From Pseudorasbora parva (taxonomy: Eukaryota > Chordata > Actinopteri > Cypriniformes > Gobionidae): a stretch of 64,000 nt of DNA. A program made the position numbers and the translations under genes. The DNA lies in assembly GCF_024679245.1 (NCBI RefSeq), contig NC_090177.1, positions 41,104,303 through 41,168,302 on the forward strand, given 5' to 3'. Below the pieces are notes generated by a model that did no database searches, was not told the DNA's origin, and worked only from the letters and a program-made list of their open reading frames with translations. The number at the start of each line of letters is the position of its first letter. Positions within the stretch are counted from its first letter, which is position 1. Below, piece by piece: positions 37,751-48,864 of the stretch.

Positions 37751-37942
37751 ACAATTGATTAATGACCTAGAAAATGTGCAGAATTTTAAATATTAAGAAA
37801 ACACACCTACAGTATCCGATATTCTCCCTCCCTGGAGCCTTACCAGGCCAATTAACCGCTAATTAATTAATCTAGTCCTCTAGATTAGCCACCAATCTAC
37901 AGGAATATGGCAGTGTGTGAAGTTGCTGTAAAGGTTTAGGGA

Positions 37943-37950
<8 letters not shown>

Positions 37951-38005
<55 letters not shown>
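37951..38005. repeat. (CA)n microsatellite
   Basis: 55 bp of CA after a short CT run, ending in cgcgcg. Confidence 0.95.
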
Positions 38006-38007
<2 letters not shown>

Positions 38008-38732
38008 GCGCTCTCGTTGGTAAGTGTGTGGCGGGACGGGCGGTTGGCAGGCAGGTTTCCTCTCTAGGGAGCGCACTGAACTCAATTCCAATCGTTTCCA
38101 CTTAAAGAGAGCAAAAGCGGGTGGAAGGAGGAGGAGGAGGAAGGAGAGAGGGAGGGAGCGAGCTGGGGGAAGGGATGAGTGCGGCTGACAGCGAGGGCTT
38201 GAACTGATACATGGGAATGTGTGTAAGAGCGGATGTCCCTGCGTGTGTGTGTGTGTGCGTCTCATTAGCATGTCAATTGACTACATCTGCTTTGCACATG
38301 AAAGGTGTAGGATCGCGATGTGTAGGAGGACAACGGAGAAAGGAGGAGTGCATGTGTGTGTCTTTCCCTGTCTGTCTTCATTTTCAAGTCTTGAGATATT
38401 CTGGACGCTCCATTTTCCACCAAGTAAACACGTACCAGCAGTCAGAATTTCTTACACAGTTTCGCTTGCCGGCTTACCTCGAATCGGCCCGTGTGCGAAG
38501 TGTGTGAGGAATCCTTTCGGTACGACACCTTCAAATGACATTTATGAAACGGAGCGCTATTAGACAGCGATTTAAACGATTTCACTGTGTCATACTCGTT
38601 CTGTTGCATTATTTATATAGCATTCAGATGTCATTCTCCTTCACGTTTTCACGTCAAGGTGAGCCGTCAAAAGTGCAGCGGCGCCACAAACCACGCAGAC
38701 AAGAAGCGTGCAGAAAGAGTGGCGGGTTTACG
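38006..38732 (+). other. G+C-richer block, possible promoter/first exon, running into gap
   Basis: It contains a purine-rich stretch (gtggaaggaggaggaggagg), scattered CpGs that increase toward 38480-38732, and a splice-donor-like site at 38658/38659 (acgtcaag|gtgagc). Frames of 98-144 codons are open but show no domain, so any exon would more likely be 5' UTR. The assembly gap hides what follows. This is the only place in the window that I would consider as a host gene start. Confidence 0.25.
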
Positions 38733-38932
38733 NNNNNNNNNNNNNNNNNNNNNNNNNNNNNNNNNNNNNNNNNNNNNNNNNNNNNNNNNNNNNNNNNNNN
38801 NNNNNNNNNNNNNNNNNNNNNNNNNNNNNNNNNNNNNNNNNNNNNNNNNNNNNNNNNNNNNNNNNNNNNNNNNNNNNNNNNNNNNNNNNNNNNNNNNNNN
38901 NNNNNNNNNNNNNNNNNNNNNNNNNNNNNNNN
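38733..38932. other. Assembly gap (200 N)
   Basis: Exactly 200 undetermined bases, a common placeholder size rather than a measured length. Frames crossing it are meaningless. Confidence 1.
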
Positions 38933-40924
38933 TTCTCAACACAACCAGCTTGAATTTACCACACTCTGATCATTACTAATGACTAGTACAAGATGATTAC
39001 AAACATTTGTAAATATCCCAATAAATCACACTTTGCTCAATCTTGTTGTGAGGAACGTGTTTTGGAATACGCTCTGTCGCTATGGAAAGATCAGATGGAG
39101 CCATCTGGGCCGAACAGAGGTTTCTAGTCTAATTGTCAAAATAAAATAATCTCTTTATGCAATGCCATGAAAACAAGGCCTTGGTTTGCTCAGATATGTC
39201 CAGACGAGGAGGCTGAGTCTCCTCACAGGGGAAAATCCGTAGCCAGGAGGAAACCTGAATCCACTCAAGGAACAGTCTGGATAAGCAAGAAACTATTTCC
39301 ACAATTCTCCCAAGCCCTGTTGTCATTGTGTTTAGGTGGAGGAAGTTGTTATGGAAAGTGAGACGTGCCAGATATTTAGCTGTACACAAAATAGACAACA
39401 TCCAACAAGGAAAGGAGATTTGTTCTACATAGCAAGTGAAACTTTTAATCAAGAAATAAAATGATTTAGAACGTGTGTATGTAAGGACTGTTTTCAAAAC
39501 CAAGGAAAACCTAGAAATAGTTATGGAGTGTATTGTGTGTGTGTGTGTGGGGGGGTGAGGCCATGAACTACTAACATCTGTCTTAATATTCCATTAAACA
39601 CTTTTATGTGTAGAAACTTGTGCACAAAGTTTGTAATACTTATTTGATACAACATGTGTAGTAACCTGAACTTTCCCTTTTAGACATATGAGTTGACATA
39701 CAGTCTAATGGTAAGATTCACAATAAAAAGCTTTTCACAGAAAATATTGTTATGCTCTTTGCCTTGCTGACTCAAAGAGATGACTTCATCCAGGGCTAGC
39801 ACACTTCAAAAGCTCCATGTTCAGTTCATATTGGCAGGAAAGGCTATGACTGGGCATAGCGGTATTAGGTGACTATGAGATCATCCAAGCCGACACTGTG
39901 AATGTCTAGAAAGCAGGTGGGTGGCTAGAGTCAGCAAAGCTAACACACCTGGACATACTCTGTGCTATGGTATATTCCATGTCAAAATCTGAATTAAAAG
40001 GCATCCTGATGTGTGGCGGCCGGGATCTTTTTGGGGGCTTTCAGCTGAAATTAGTTTGCACATTCACAGGTGTTACAGGGAGTTACCTTCGCTAAGTCCA
40101 CATTGACTGAAAACAGAAGTGTGTCCTGCTGTGTATGTAGCTCTCATCACATGTTGAGAATACTTGAGAAAAAACAGTCCAAAGGTTTGGGATTGCTGAC
40201 TCTCTTTATTTCCCCCAACGCTGCATTCACTGATGTGGTCACACTGGTCCATCTGGGAACCAAAGCTGAAAGACAGAGGCAGGCGAGACTCAACAGAGGC
40301 TTTTGGCTTCAGGGGGAGATGTTCGCAGGTGGCTCAGTGATGTGGGATTCTGGCGTCCATCAGTCCATCAGGAAGCTATTTAGGCTGGCAGATTATCATT
40401 CGCCCTACCTCTATTTACCACTTACCACAAATGTTTAGTCCAATTCTGGCATCTAACAGGTTTCATGAAAGCAGTAAAAACCCATACCAACAAGGACACT
40501 GCTAGTTTATCTGTTTGCTTGAAGTAATAATACCAATAATAGTCCAGCATAAAACAAAGTGGTTGCTCATTCAAATAATGCTTCAATAGTCTCTGTGAAA
40601 AGTTGTACAGTCAACACACAAGTAAACAGTGGAAAATGAGTTTAGACGTTCGAGGTCGGAACCTGTGGCCGTGAACATCTCAAACTGTGTAAAAAGAGGA
40701 AAGGTTAAAGGTTCAGACCCTGCAAATGGTGCTCTGTAACTATTGTTCTCTTGAGCAAGTGACTTAACCTCAGTTTGTCCCAGAGGGATTTTTCCTGTTT
40801 ACCTTTTACAGTGGATCAAAATGTTTTCAGCCGAATGACAAGTTAGTGGTTTGTAAAGCCAGACAAAACAGGACTAAACGGCAGTAAACTACTCAAAAAG
40901 TCACTCTAGAACTAGAAGGTGCTC
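38933..40924. other. Unique intergenic DNA
   Basis: No protein recognised. A (GT)n followed by G-run lies at 39533-39556. 39760-40440 is repeat-free and may be constrained; the frame 40070-40438 has no known domain. Confidence 0.35.
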
Positions 40925-41426
40925 GGTAACACTTAACAAATACAGGTGCACTAATATGCATTAACTAATGCACAGATAATCATGAGTCAATGAATGACTC
41001 ATGAAGAACTAAACAATTTATTAATGATGACTGCATCAGCAACTTATGAAGATGTTATGACTTTACTTCACTATTAACTAATTCAAAATGAATTCAAAAC
41101 CCATAACCACAATTACATATTACTTAGCAATTAGTTAATAGTCATGTGCCTCAACAAGTAAAGTCATTACATAATGATACCTTTGTAACATTATTAGTTT
41201 ACATTATTAGTTAAGATAATTAGGGAATTAATAAATTATGAAACATTTAATAATAACAATTCATATATTACTTAATTTATGAATCATATGTAATCTTCAT
41301 TAGTTGCTGATGCATTAATCATTAATAAATCGTTTAGTTCTTCATGAGTTATACATTAACTCATGATTATCTGTACATTAGTTAAGCATGAATTAATGAA
41401 TATTATTGCACTCGTATTGTAAAGTT
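40925..41426. mobile_element. Palindromic AT-rich MITE
   Basis: ggtaacacttaacaaatac at the left, then actaatgcacagataatcat, is mirrored by atgattatctgtacattagt and cactcgtattgtaaagtt on the right. Arms span nearly the whole element. Its right terminus is abutted or replaced by the next MITE. Confidence 0.6.
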
Positions 41427-41704
41427 GGTAACACTTTATTTTAAGGTTCAGTTATTAACTATGAACTAGTTGCTTATTAGCATGCATATCACTAGGATAT
41501 TGTCTGTTTATTAGTACTTATAAAGCACTTATTAATGCCTTATTCTGCATGCCTTATTCTACATCCTTTAATCCTACCCAATACCTAAACTTAAATGCTA
41601 CAAAAACTACCTTACTAACTATTAATAAGCAGTAAATTAGGAGTTTATTGAGGCAAACGTCATAGTTAATAGTGAATATGTGTCCCCCATACTAAAGTGT
41701 TACC
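41427..41704. mobile_element. MITE with GGTAACACTTTA termini, copy 1
   Basis: Starts ggtaacactttattttaagg and ends actaaagtgttacc. The 278-bp body (gttcagttattaactatgaa, catgcatatcactaggatat) recurs in reverse complement at 58512-58790. Common teleost-type element without coding capacity. Confidence 0.75.
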
Positions 41705-42141
41705 ATAAAGGGCTATTTATTTTTTAGCTTTGCGTTGTTCAAAGATGAAAGTTTCCTTGACAGATCTGGAAACTAGATATGGTCACCACTTTGTTGCACC
41801 ATTGTATTAAGATATGTGCAGATTTTTTACACACAGATCATGGAGATTTTGGCAAACTGTTTCATATTCCCCTATGTGCTGACCTATAAAACTGATCCTG
41901 AATTTACTCAACAATGGATTTCCATGGTGCCCCACCATATGATGCAATTGAGCCAAGGTTAGAATACTTTCCACTTTATCCTGAGGAATTACTGACAGTA
42001 TGTGTTTCACCCCTCTCAGGGGCCACACAACAACAGAGACTGTTTTTTTAATTATCAGAAACTATGAAGGAGGGAGCATGTTTGATGCTTCACCAGTATT
42101 GGTGTCCATCAATTTTTTTTTTTTTTTTTTTTACAAAGTTT
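41705..42141. other. Intergenic DNA with T-run
   Basis: Nothing recognised apart from an 18- to 20-nt T-run ending at 42132, directly before the LINE relic. Confidence 0.5.
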
Positions 42142-43552
42142 GGTGGCATCTATTCTAATATTAGTCTCTCTGTTTATCGCAAGGTTTGCTGTAGTCAGTC
42201 AGATCTAGTTCAGATGGTGGACCTACGCCTAGACATGAGCACAACACATGATGTAGTCAGCCGGATCCAGGCCGTATCCAGATCGGATGGTAGACCTACG
42301 CCTAGACACGACCACAACGCATGATGTAGTCCCCGGATCCAGGCCGTATCCAGATCGGATGGTGGACCTGCACCTAGATGCGACCACAAGGCATGATGTA
42401 GTCAGCCGGATCCAGGCCATATACAGATCGGATGGTGGACCTACGCCTAGACAGGAGCACAACACATGATGTAGTCAGCTGGATCCTGGCCATATCCAGA
42501 TTAGATGGTGGACCTGCGCCTATACACGACCATAACACATAATGTGGTTAGCTGGATCTAGATCAGATGGAGCACTTGCACTTAGACAGGAGCACAACAT
42601 ATGATATAGTCAGCTGGATCCTGGCCATATCCAGATCGGATGGTGGACCTGCACCTAGACGCGACCACAAGGCATGATGTAGTCAGCCGGATCCAGGCCG
42701 TATACAGATCGAATGGTGGACCTGTGCCTAGATGCGAACACAACGCATGATGTAGTCAGTCGGATCCAGGCCATATCAAGATCGGATGGTGGAGCTGCGC
42801 CTAGACACGACCACAAGGCATGATGTAGCCAGCCGGATCCAGCCCTTATCCAGATCGGATGGTAGACCTGCGCCTAGAAACGACCACAACTCATGATGTA
42901 GTCAGATGGATCCAGGCCTTATCCAGATCAGATGGTGGACCTAGACACGACCACAACTCATGATGGAGTCAGCCGGATTCAGGCCTTATGCAGATTGGAT
43001 GGTGGACCTGCACCTATACGCGACCACAACGCATAATGTAGTCAGCCGGATCCAGGCCGCATCCAGACTGGATGGTGGACCTGCGCCTAGAAACGACCAC
43101 AACTCATGATGTAGTCAGCCGGATCCAGGCCGCATCCAGACTGGATGGTGGACCTGCGCCTAGAAACGACCACAACTCATGATGTAGTCAGCCGGATTCA
43201 GGCCTTATGCAGATTGGATGGTGGACCTGCACCTATACGCGACCACAACGCATAATGTAGTCAGCCGGATCCAGGCCGCATCCAGACTGGATGGTGGACC
43301 TGCGCCTAGAAACGACCACAACTCATGATGTAGTCAGATGGATCCAGGCTGTATCCAGATTGGATGTTGGACTTGAGCCTAGTCACGACCACACCACAAC
43401 ACGATCGACATGACAGCCAGTGGCACTTATGCTCAACAAACCTGCCTCCATACCGGCACAATAACTTCGGCCTTCAACCAGATGAAACTGGATTAAATCT
43501 TCTGAATGTTACAATCTAATCTCACTTCTGACCTGTAAAACAGAATGTATGA
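42142..43552 (+). mobile_element. LINE 3' UTR relic carrying a tandem array
   Basis: ggtggcatctattctaatat and ttagtctctctgtttatcgc match the LINE 3' UTR at about 33031-33075. The right flank (ggcacaataacttcgg, tctgaatgttacaatctaat) matches about 33220-33350 more loosely. Between them the LINE segment with gatcggatggtggacctg is multiplied. Confidence 0.65.
42195..43395 (+). repeat. ~73-bp tandem repeat array, about 16 units
   Basis: Units contain gtagtcagccggatccagg, atccagatcggatggtggac and a cctagacacgaccacaa part. The marker atgtag/atgtgg falls at 42251, 42324, 42396, 42469 and 42542, giving 72-73 bp; one unit is shorter (62 bp). A three-unit block of about 217-219 bp is itself duplicated: gattcaggccttatgcagat occurs near 42976 and near 43195. 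Confidence 0.85.
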
Positions 43553-44215
43553 CTAGCCTAACACTTTACTAATGATTTCTTACATTTACCCCTTAATAAT
43601 GGTATCATGGTAAGGTTCTGCAAAAGTTTGTAAAACCATGTTACTCATAACTTTGATGGCAGTTGGCTTTGAAGAAATAAAAAAAAGTTGTATTAATTAA
43701 ACCCTGCCCAACACTTGAAACATGCTTCCAGATGTAGATCTATTGAGTCACACTTGGACAGGTCCATAGTTTTGCACCCTTTATCATGTCTCAGTGGACA
43801 GCATCACAACAATGCTGTTGTTACAGAAAATGAGTAGAGAGTCATGATGCTTTCTTGTAAAAGAGGAAAAGGTGCTCTAGTCCACTTATACCTGAAGCTT
43901 GTGTGTGGGCCATGTGTTCTGCCCTGAGGAATTGCAGTGTGTGGTAAGTAGGGCAGATGAAGGGGTGCAAAACAGCATGACGTCTGCGCTGAGCTTAACT
44001 GGGACTCCACGGTTCCTTTCCCTTGTTTCTTTGATTTCAATTTTTGTGGTGCAGGTGTTGCCAGTTCTTCCTCTTTGTTAGGCCAAGTGACTCTGCTGGT
44101 GTTCCAGATGATGCTGTCACCAATCGTCTTGCATGGTTTAGAGACCTGGACATTTCATTTCATATGCGCGGCCAGTGTCAAATCTGCTGGATTTGCTGGT
44201 TCCACCTCATACTAA
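43553..44215. other. Intergenic DNA
   Basis: No coding or repeat signature recognised. Confidence 0.45.
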
Positions 44216-44265
44216 ATGCGGCTGTCACCTTGCCTGCTAACAATCACTGACATAACCACTTGTCA

Positions 44266-44530
44266 TCGCACAGCTCTGTTCGGACATGTGGCCCGGCTGG
44301 GAAGTCATACTCCTGCCCATGGTGCCCTAGCCTGCACTGTTGCCCACCGGACAGAAAGACATGCTTCTAACGGTTGGAGAAGACCACCTGGTCGCCCATG
44401 TCGAAAATGGTTTCAGAAAATTGGTGACGATTCCATTTCCTCCCTTTTACATGAATAAAACCTCGCCATCGGTCACAGTCATTCATCTCGCATGTTGAGA
44501 TCTGGGCTACGAGCCACCGCTGCTCAGGCG
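44266..44530 (+). pseudogene. Retroelement ORF C-terminal fragment
   Basis: The frame through 44458 reads ALFGHVARLGSHTPAHGAL and GWRRPPGRPCRKWFQKIGDD. The order LFGHVARL, then W-x-RPPGRP, then K/TW is typical of the C-terminal tail of non-LTR retrotransposon polyproteins. About 60 codons remain, ending at a stop, with faint continuation in another frame up to 44530. No RT core nearby. Confidence 0.5.
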
Positions 44531-44533
44531 ACT

Positions 44534-45261
44534 TTAAGTGTTAGTTCACCCAAAAATGAAAATTCTGTCAATAATTACTTACCCTAATGTCGTTGGACAC
44601 CCGTCAGACCTCCGTTCACCTTCAGACACAGATGAAGATATTAGTGTTGAAATCCGATGGCTCAGAAAGGCCTTCATTGACATCAATGTCATTTCCTCTC
44701 TCAAGACCCATAAAGGCACTAAAGACGGCGTTACAAAGCCCATCTCACTACAGTGGCTCTACAGTCCTTTTATGAAGAGATGAGAATAGTTTTTGTGCAC
44801 AATAAAAAACAAAATAACGACTTATATAGTGATAGGCCAGTTTCAAACCGTTATGAATCAGGGAATCGATTCATGATTCGGATCGCCAATGTCGCGTGAT
44901 TTCAGCAATTCGAAAACACTCGATTCGAATCATGAATCCATACGCTGATTCATAACGGTTCAAAGCTTTGTTTTGATATAGGCCTATCACTATATAAGTC
45001 GTTATTTAGTTTTTTTGCTCACAAAAACTATTCTCGTCACTTCATAAAATGATTGTAGAGCCGCTGTAGTGAGATGGGCTTTGTAACGCTGTCTTCAGTG
45101 CCTTTATGGGTCTTGAGAGAGGAAATGACATTGGTGTCAATGAAGGCCTTTCTGAGCCATCAGATTTCAACACTAATATCTTCATCTGTGTCTGAAGATG
45201 AACGGCATGAGGGTAAGTAATTATTGACAGAATTTTCATTTTTGGGTGAAGTAACCCTTAA
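44534..45261. mobile_element. Palindromic TTAA-flanked MITE, ~728 bp
   Basis: TTAA at 44534 and at 45258-45261 bound two long arms. gttagttcacccaaaaatga, tcagacacagatgaagatat and cctttatgggtcttgagaga-type words occur on both strands. The centre pairs aaaccgttatgaatcagg with ctgattcataacggttc. The frames MSLDTRQTSVHLQTQMKIL (plus, 44587) and the near-identical minus-strand frame at 45042-45239 are arm artefacts. A left-half copy is at 56607-57060. Confidence 0.8.
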
Positions 45262-46552
45262 ATGGATGGATGGAAGGGCTCTCAACATGTCATAAAATCA
45301 GAGAACAAATGATACATATAACATTTTACATAATATTACACTTTTAAAAAGCACATAGGAAACCATGGTCATGCTCAGGATGTCAGAGTTTGAGGGGTAC
45401 TCTAATGCACTGCAATGCACCGTCAGTGCATCATAACTTACATCATAATTCCCTAATTTACGGGCTCCGATCTGGCATATATTCAGTACAGCTGATGTTC
45501 CATACCGTAGAATGACCCCTTATGATATCTGATTGGCTCCATCACCCCAGGGTGCCCTTTGTGTGATCCCTACATGACATGCAGTCTGAACCGCTGACTC
45601 CAGCTCGATGGGGTTTCAAGTGGAAAGTCCCTGGCCAGGAGAGCGGTGGATCTGTGGGCTAAATGCACACATACACACACTATCTGGGTTTGTTTTCCTC
45701 GTATCGTGGGAGGAAGTCATAGTCGTGCCTTAGCAGCCGAGAAACAGTGCCTGAATCAGGTCAGAGGTAGAAAAGGAGAATAAATGATGATGGAGGGATA
45801 GAAGGTATTTACTCAGTCATGTGATAGTCCTGTTTTTGTGCGAGTTTATGAGGCGGAGGGAGAGTGGGCGGCATGGGCGGATGGTGGCACGGATCCAGAC
45901 CTCTCTGTATTTCGAGCCCCCTCCTGTCTGCTTCTGCCCATAAGCTCTGCTGAGTGCTTGTGACACATCAGACACACTCTCCACACCACATCATACACAC
46001 GCATGGTCTACATTACGCCTACGTCTCTCTTTACCTTCCTTAGCATGACTGCTCAATAGCTATTTTTAGCTGACCCTACAGTGTGCTATTTCTCACGAGA
46101 GTAGGCAGGACTTACAGTAACTAACCGAGCAACTATCCGTGTCTATTTGGGTCTGAATGCGGAGATTCTTCATGATGTTTTTGTTTGCGACTTAGTTCCT
46201 TTCGTTTTGCTGTTTTGGAACAAGAGCTTCTCAGAAAAGCACAAACTCAAGGCCACTTGCTCTCCATAGTTTCAGATTGACCACAAATTCTGTCTGGATT
46301 CCCACAGTTCTGACACCAGCTGGTTTTTGAACTCTTCATTCTAGATAAGAAATTTTCCAAAGCTACAAATATTACAGACCCACACCTAAGATATCGGGAA
46401 ATAAATGCACAGCCCACCAAACCTTATCTGATCAAGTAAAATTAAAGGCATAAAGAAAAAGAATCCACACACACCTAAAATATTTCATCACTGCGTCAAC
46501 ACCACATATCCTCAACATCCTGTCTGCTACTTTATCTTATCAAACTTTTAGG
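45262..46552. other. Unique non-coding DNA
   Basis: No protein recognised. 45480-46120 is repeat-free and ordered, a weak conserved-element candidate. Confidence 0.35.
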
Positions 46553-46930
46553 ACCAGATTTACTAAACAAGGCAAATTAGCATGAGAGTACAATTCCCCC
46601 CAAAAAAACACTGATGGGAAAGAAAAGTTCTGTGCGTGATCTACTGATTAAAGCTCATATCCGGATCATTTCCATAATGACCAGGGCAATCTACCCGTTA
46701 GTGTCTGGTTTAAGACCTGCTTTTTGGGGGTCGGTAAATAATGGCGCAAACACCAGTAAATTGACGAACGCAAGCCTTAGTAAATCACCTCGCATGATTC
46801 ATTTAAATACTCTCCTGCCATACATTTTGTGTCTGAAAGGGTAACTCCTACAAATGCATACGCAATAAGGTCAGTCGCAAAAATAACCCTGTTCATGCCC
46901 TTTCAGCGCCAATTTTTCACTGTGTGTCTT
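46553..46930. repeat. Possible degenerate MITE (atttactaaacaaggc-type)
   Basis: gaccagatttactaaacaag, gtaaattgacgaacgcaag and tagtaaatcacctcgca are words of a common fish repeat whose units mention 'tttactaa'. Ends are not defined. Confidence 0.3.
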
Positions 46931-48809
46931 TAGTTAATACTGACTGTCGTTTTTTAACGCCAAATCTAGACCTTCATTTTTTTTTTCAGAGTAAATAATA
47001 GGAAAATAATATATTAAAAGACTATAAAAGATAAAAATGTATCATAATTGAATTTCAATTGTAAAATAATAAAGTTATACAATGATCAATTGTTTTGCTT
47101 TGATAAAAAGTTAATGTTTCATGGTAGGCCTATACTTTGCTTAGAGTGATGGTGATTTGCCCTTGAGATAAAAGATGACCAACTTTTAACCCTTAACTCT
47201 CAGTGCTCAATGTATTTATTAAGGTAGTAAAATGAAAGAAAAGTAGGAGGAAGAGGGCTTGGGTGGTGTAGGTGCATGGGCAGGGGGTGCACCTTTAGCC
47301 CTCAACCTCATCTGTTCATGCCCCGACCCAGAGGGACACCTTGGTATCCTGCAGACAAGCAGCTGCTTATTGTAATAGCTCCATTTGACTGTCCTCGTCT
47401 TCTCAGCCCTCTGCTGTTGGTGTGATACCTGTTTAGCTTGCATGAAGTTTGCTTGAAGAACGTCCTCTACCACCTCCGTATGAGTTGAGTATAGGCAGGG
47501 ATTTAAAAGCTATGAGCTGTAATAATATAAAGGAAGTTATTTTTTTTCTCCTTAGATATGCTTTCAAATGTGTCTTCTTTTTCTTTACTATAATAAAGAA
47601 CTAACATACCTTCTGTAATGTTCTCTAACTGCATTGTGACCTTAGAGACATCACTGAGGAGTAAATATATCACACAAAACACAGCAAGCTCAAGCCCATT
47701 AGCCCTGCCAAGGCGCAGTTACAAGAGGGATATATTTTTATAATTGCAGAAAGAAATCATTTAAAATAAACATTTTTTAAAAAGTGCTCTATAAGGTTAG
47801 TTTGTCTCCCTTCAAATCCCCTGAGGGTGTCCGGGCATCTGCCCAGTGAGCTGTCAATGAAAGTGTTTCTCTAGAATTCTACATGAATATCTTAGAAAAA
47901 CAGGCACACAGGGAGGTCAACACTGCGCCACAGGCTAGACTCCTAAAGTATTACTATATAAAATTAAAAGATATACAATCTCAAGGTTAATGTTAGCTCC
48001 CCAGCTAGCTATGAAGGACAAGGTGGAGAATGCTAGTTATGATTAAGTAGAAATGGGACATAAGTTTTGCTGTAATTTTTATTGCAAAAAACAAACAAAC
48101 AAACAAACTGCTCCTTATTCACTAATCACATGCAAACTAGCTGGAACATTATCTGCAAAATGTAATAAAATAGTGCACTTTCTCCGCCATTGAAAGATTT
48201 TTCCGGCAATTCAGTGTTATACGGTAGAGGGCGCTATTATGCGTTTTCTGAAAGCGTACTGAATCTCCTGATCAAAACACAGGCGAAGAAGAAGCAGTAA
48301 CAAGCGATATTATGTAATCCTATGCATATGTAAAATAACATTATTTCATAAACATTAAATAGCCTAATGTTACTCAATGAAATGTTGACCCAGGACATGC
48401 TATTGGAATGTGAAGCTTTAATGTAGTCAATCGAATCTTGCTCACATTCAGGCATAAAAAAAAAAAAGTTCAAATATTCACACAACTAAATATTCCAGGG
48501 CCATGACATAACATGACAAAATGGTGGTGCCAAATGGAAACTTTTTCAAAAAACGCTGGTGGGGAAAGGGCAAGAGAACTGATTCAGCTCCTAGATTAAC
48601 GCTGTACAGTTCTAGTGATCCAATTTCAGTGGTCTGCTGCCTCCACCAAAACCAAGCACTCAGAACAGGCCTGCAAGATGGAAATTGCTAGCGCTGCTGC
48701 CTAATAGTTGTCCAAACGTTGGTCCACGAGAAGAGCTCTGATCTGGTTGACCAAATTTTAATTGAAATCAGTCAAATGGTTTACAGAATAAAAAAGAAAA
48801 GAAAGAGGT
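46931..48809. other. Intergenic DNA
   Basis: No recognised gene. The minus frame 47219-47473 (84 codons) and 48237-48485 have no known domain. Confidence 0.4.
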
Positions 48810-48843
48810 TAGCTCCAACTAAGGTGGTCCTTAGTTGGAGCTA
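48810..48843. other. Perfect 15-bp hairpin at the left edge of array B
   Basis: tagctccaactaagg (48810-48824) and ccttagttggagcta (48829-48843) are exact reverse complements around the loop tggt. It lies where array B's element has its central spacer, and its left half resembles one degenerate 21-bp unit. Confidence 0.85.
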
Positions 48844-48864
48844 GTTTCTAAGGAACATCTTGGG

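Noticed and set aside
38535..38979. Frames of 81-144 codons crossing the N gap
   Set aside because: Half of each frame is undetermined sequence.
44587..45239. Nearly identical ORFs on both strands (DTRQTSVHLQTQMKIL-type), also at 56660
   Set aside because: They come from the inverted arms of one palindromic MITE family, not from a duplicated gene.
47219..47473. 84-codon minus-strand ORF as a transposase fragment
   Set aside because: I looked for Harbinger or hAT motifs and saw none.
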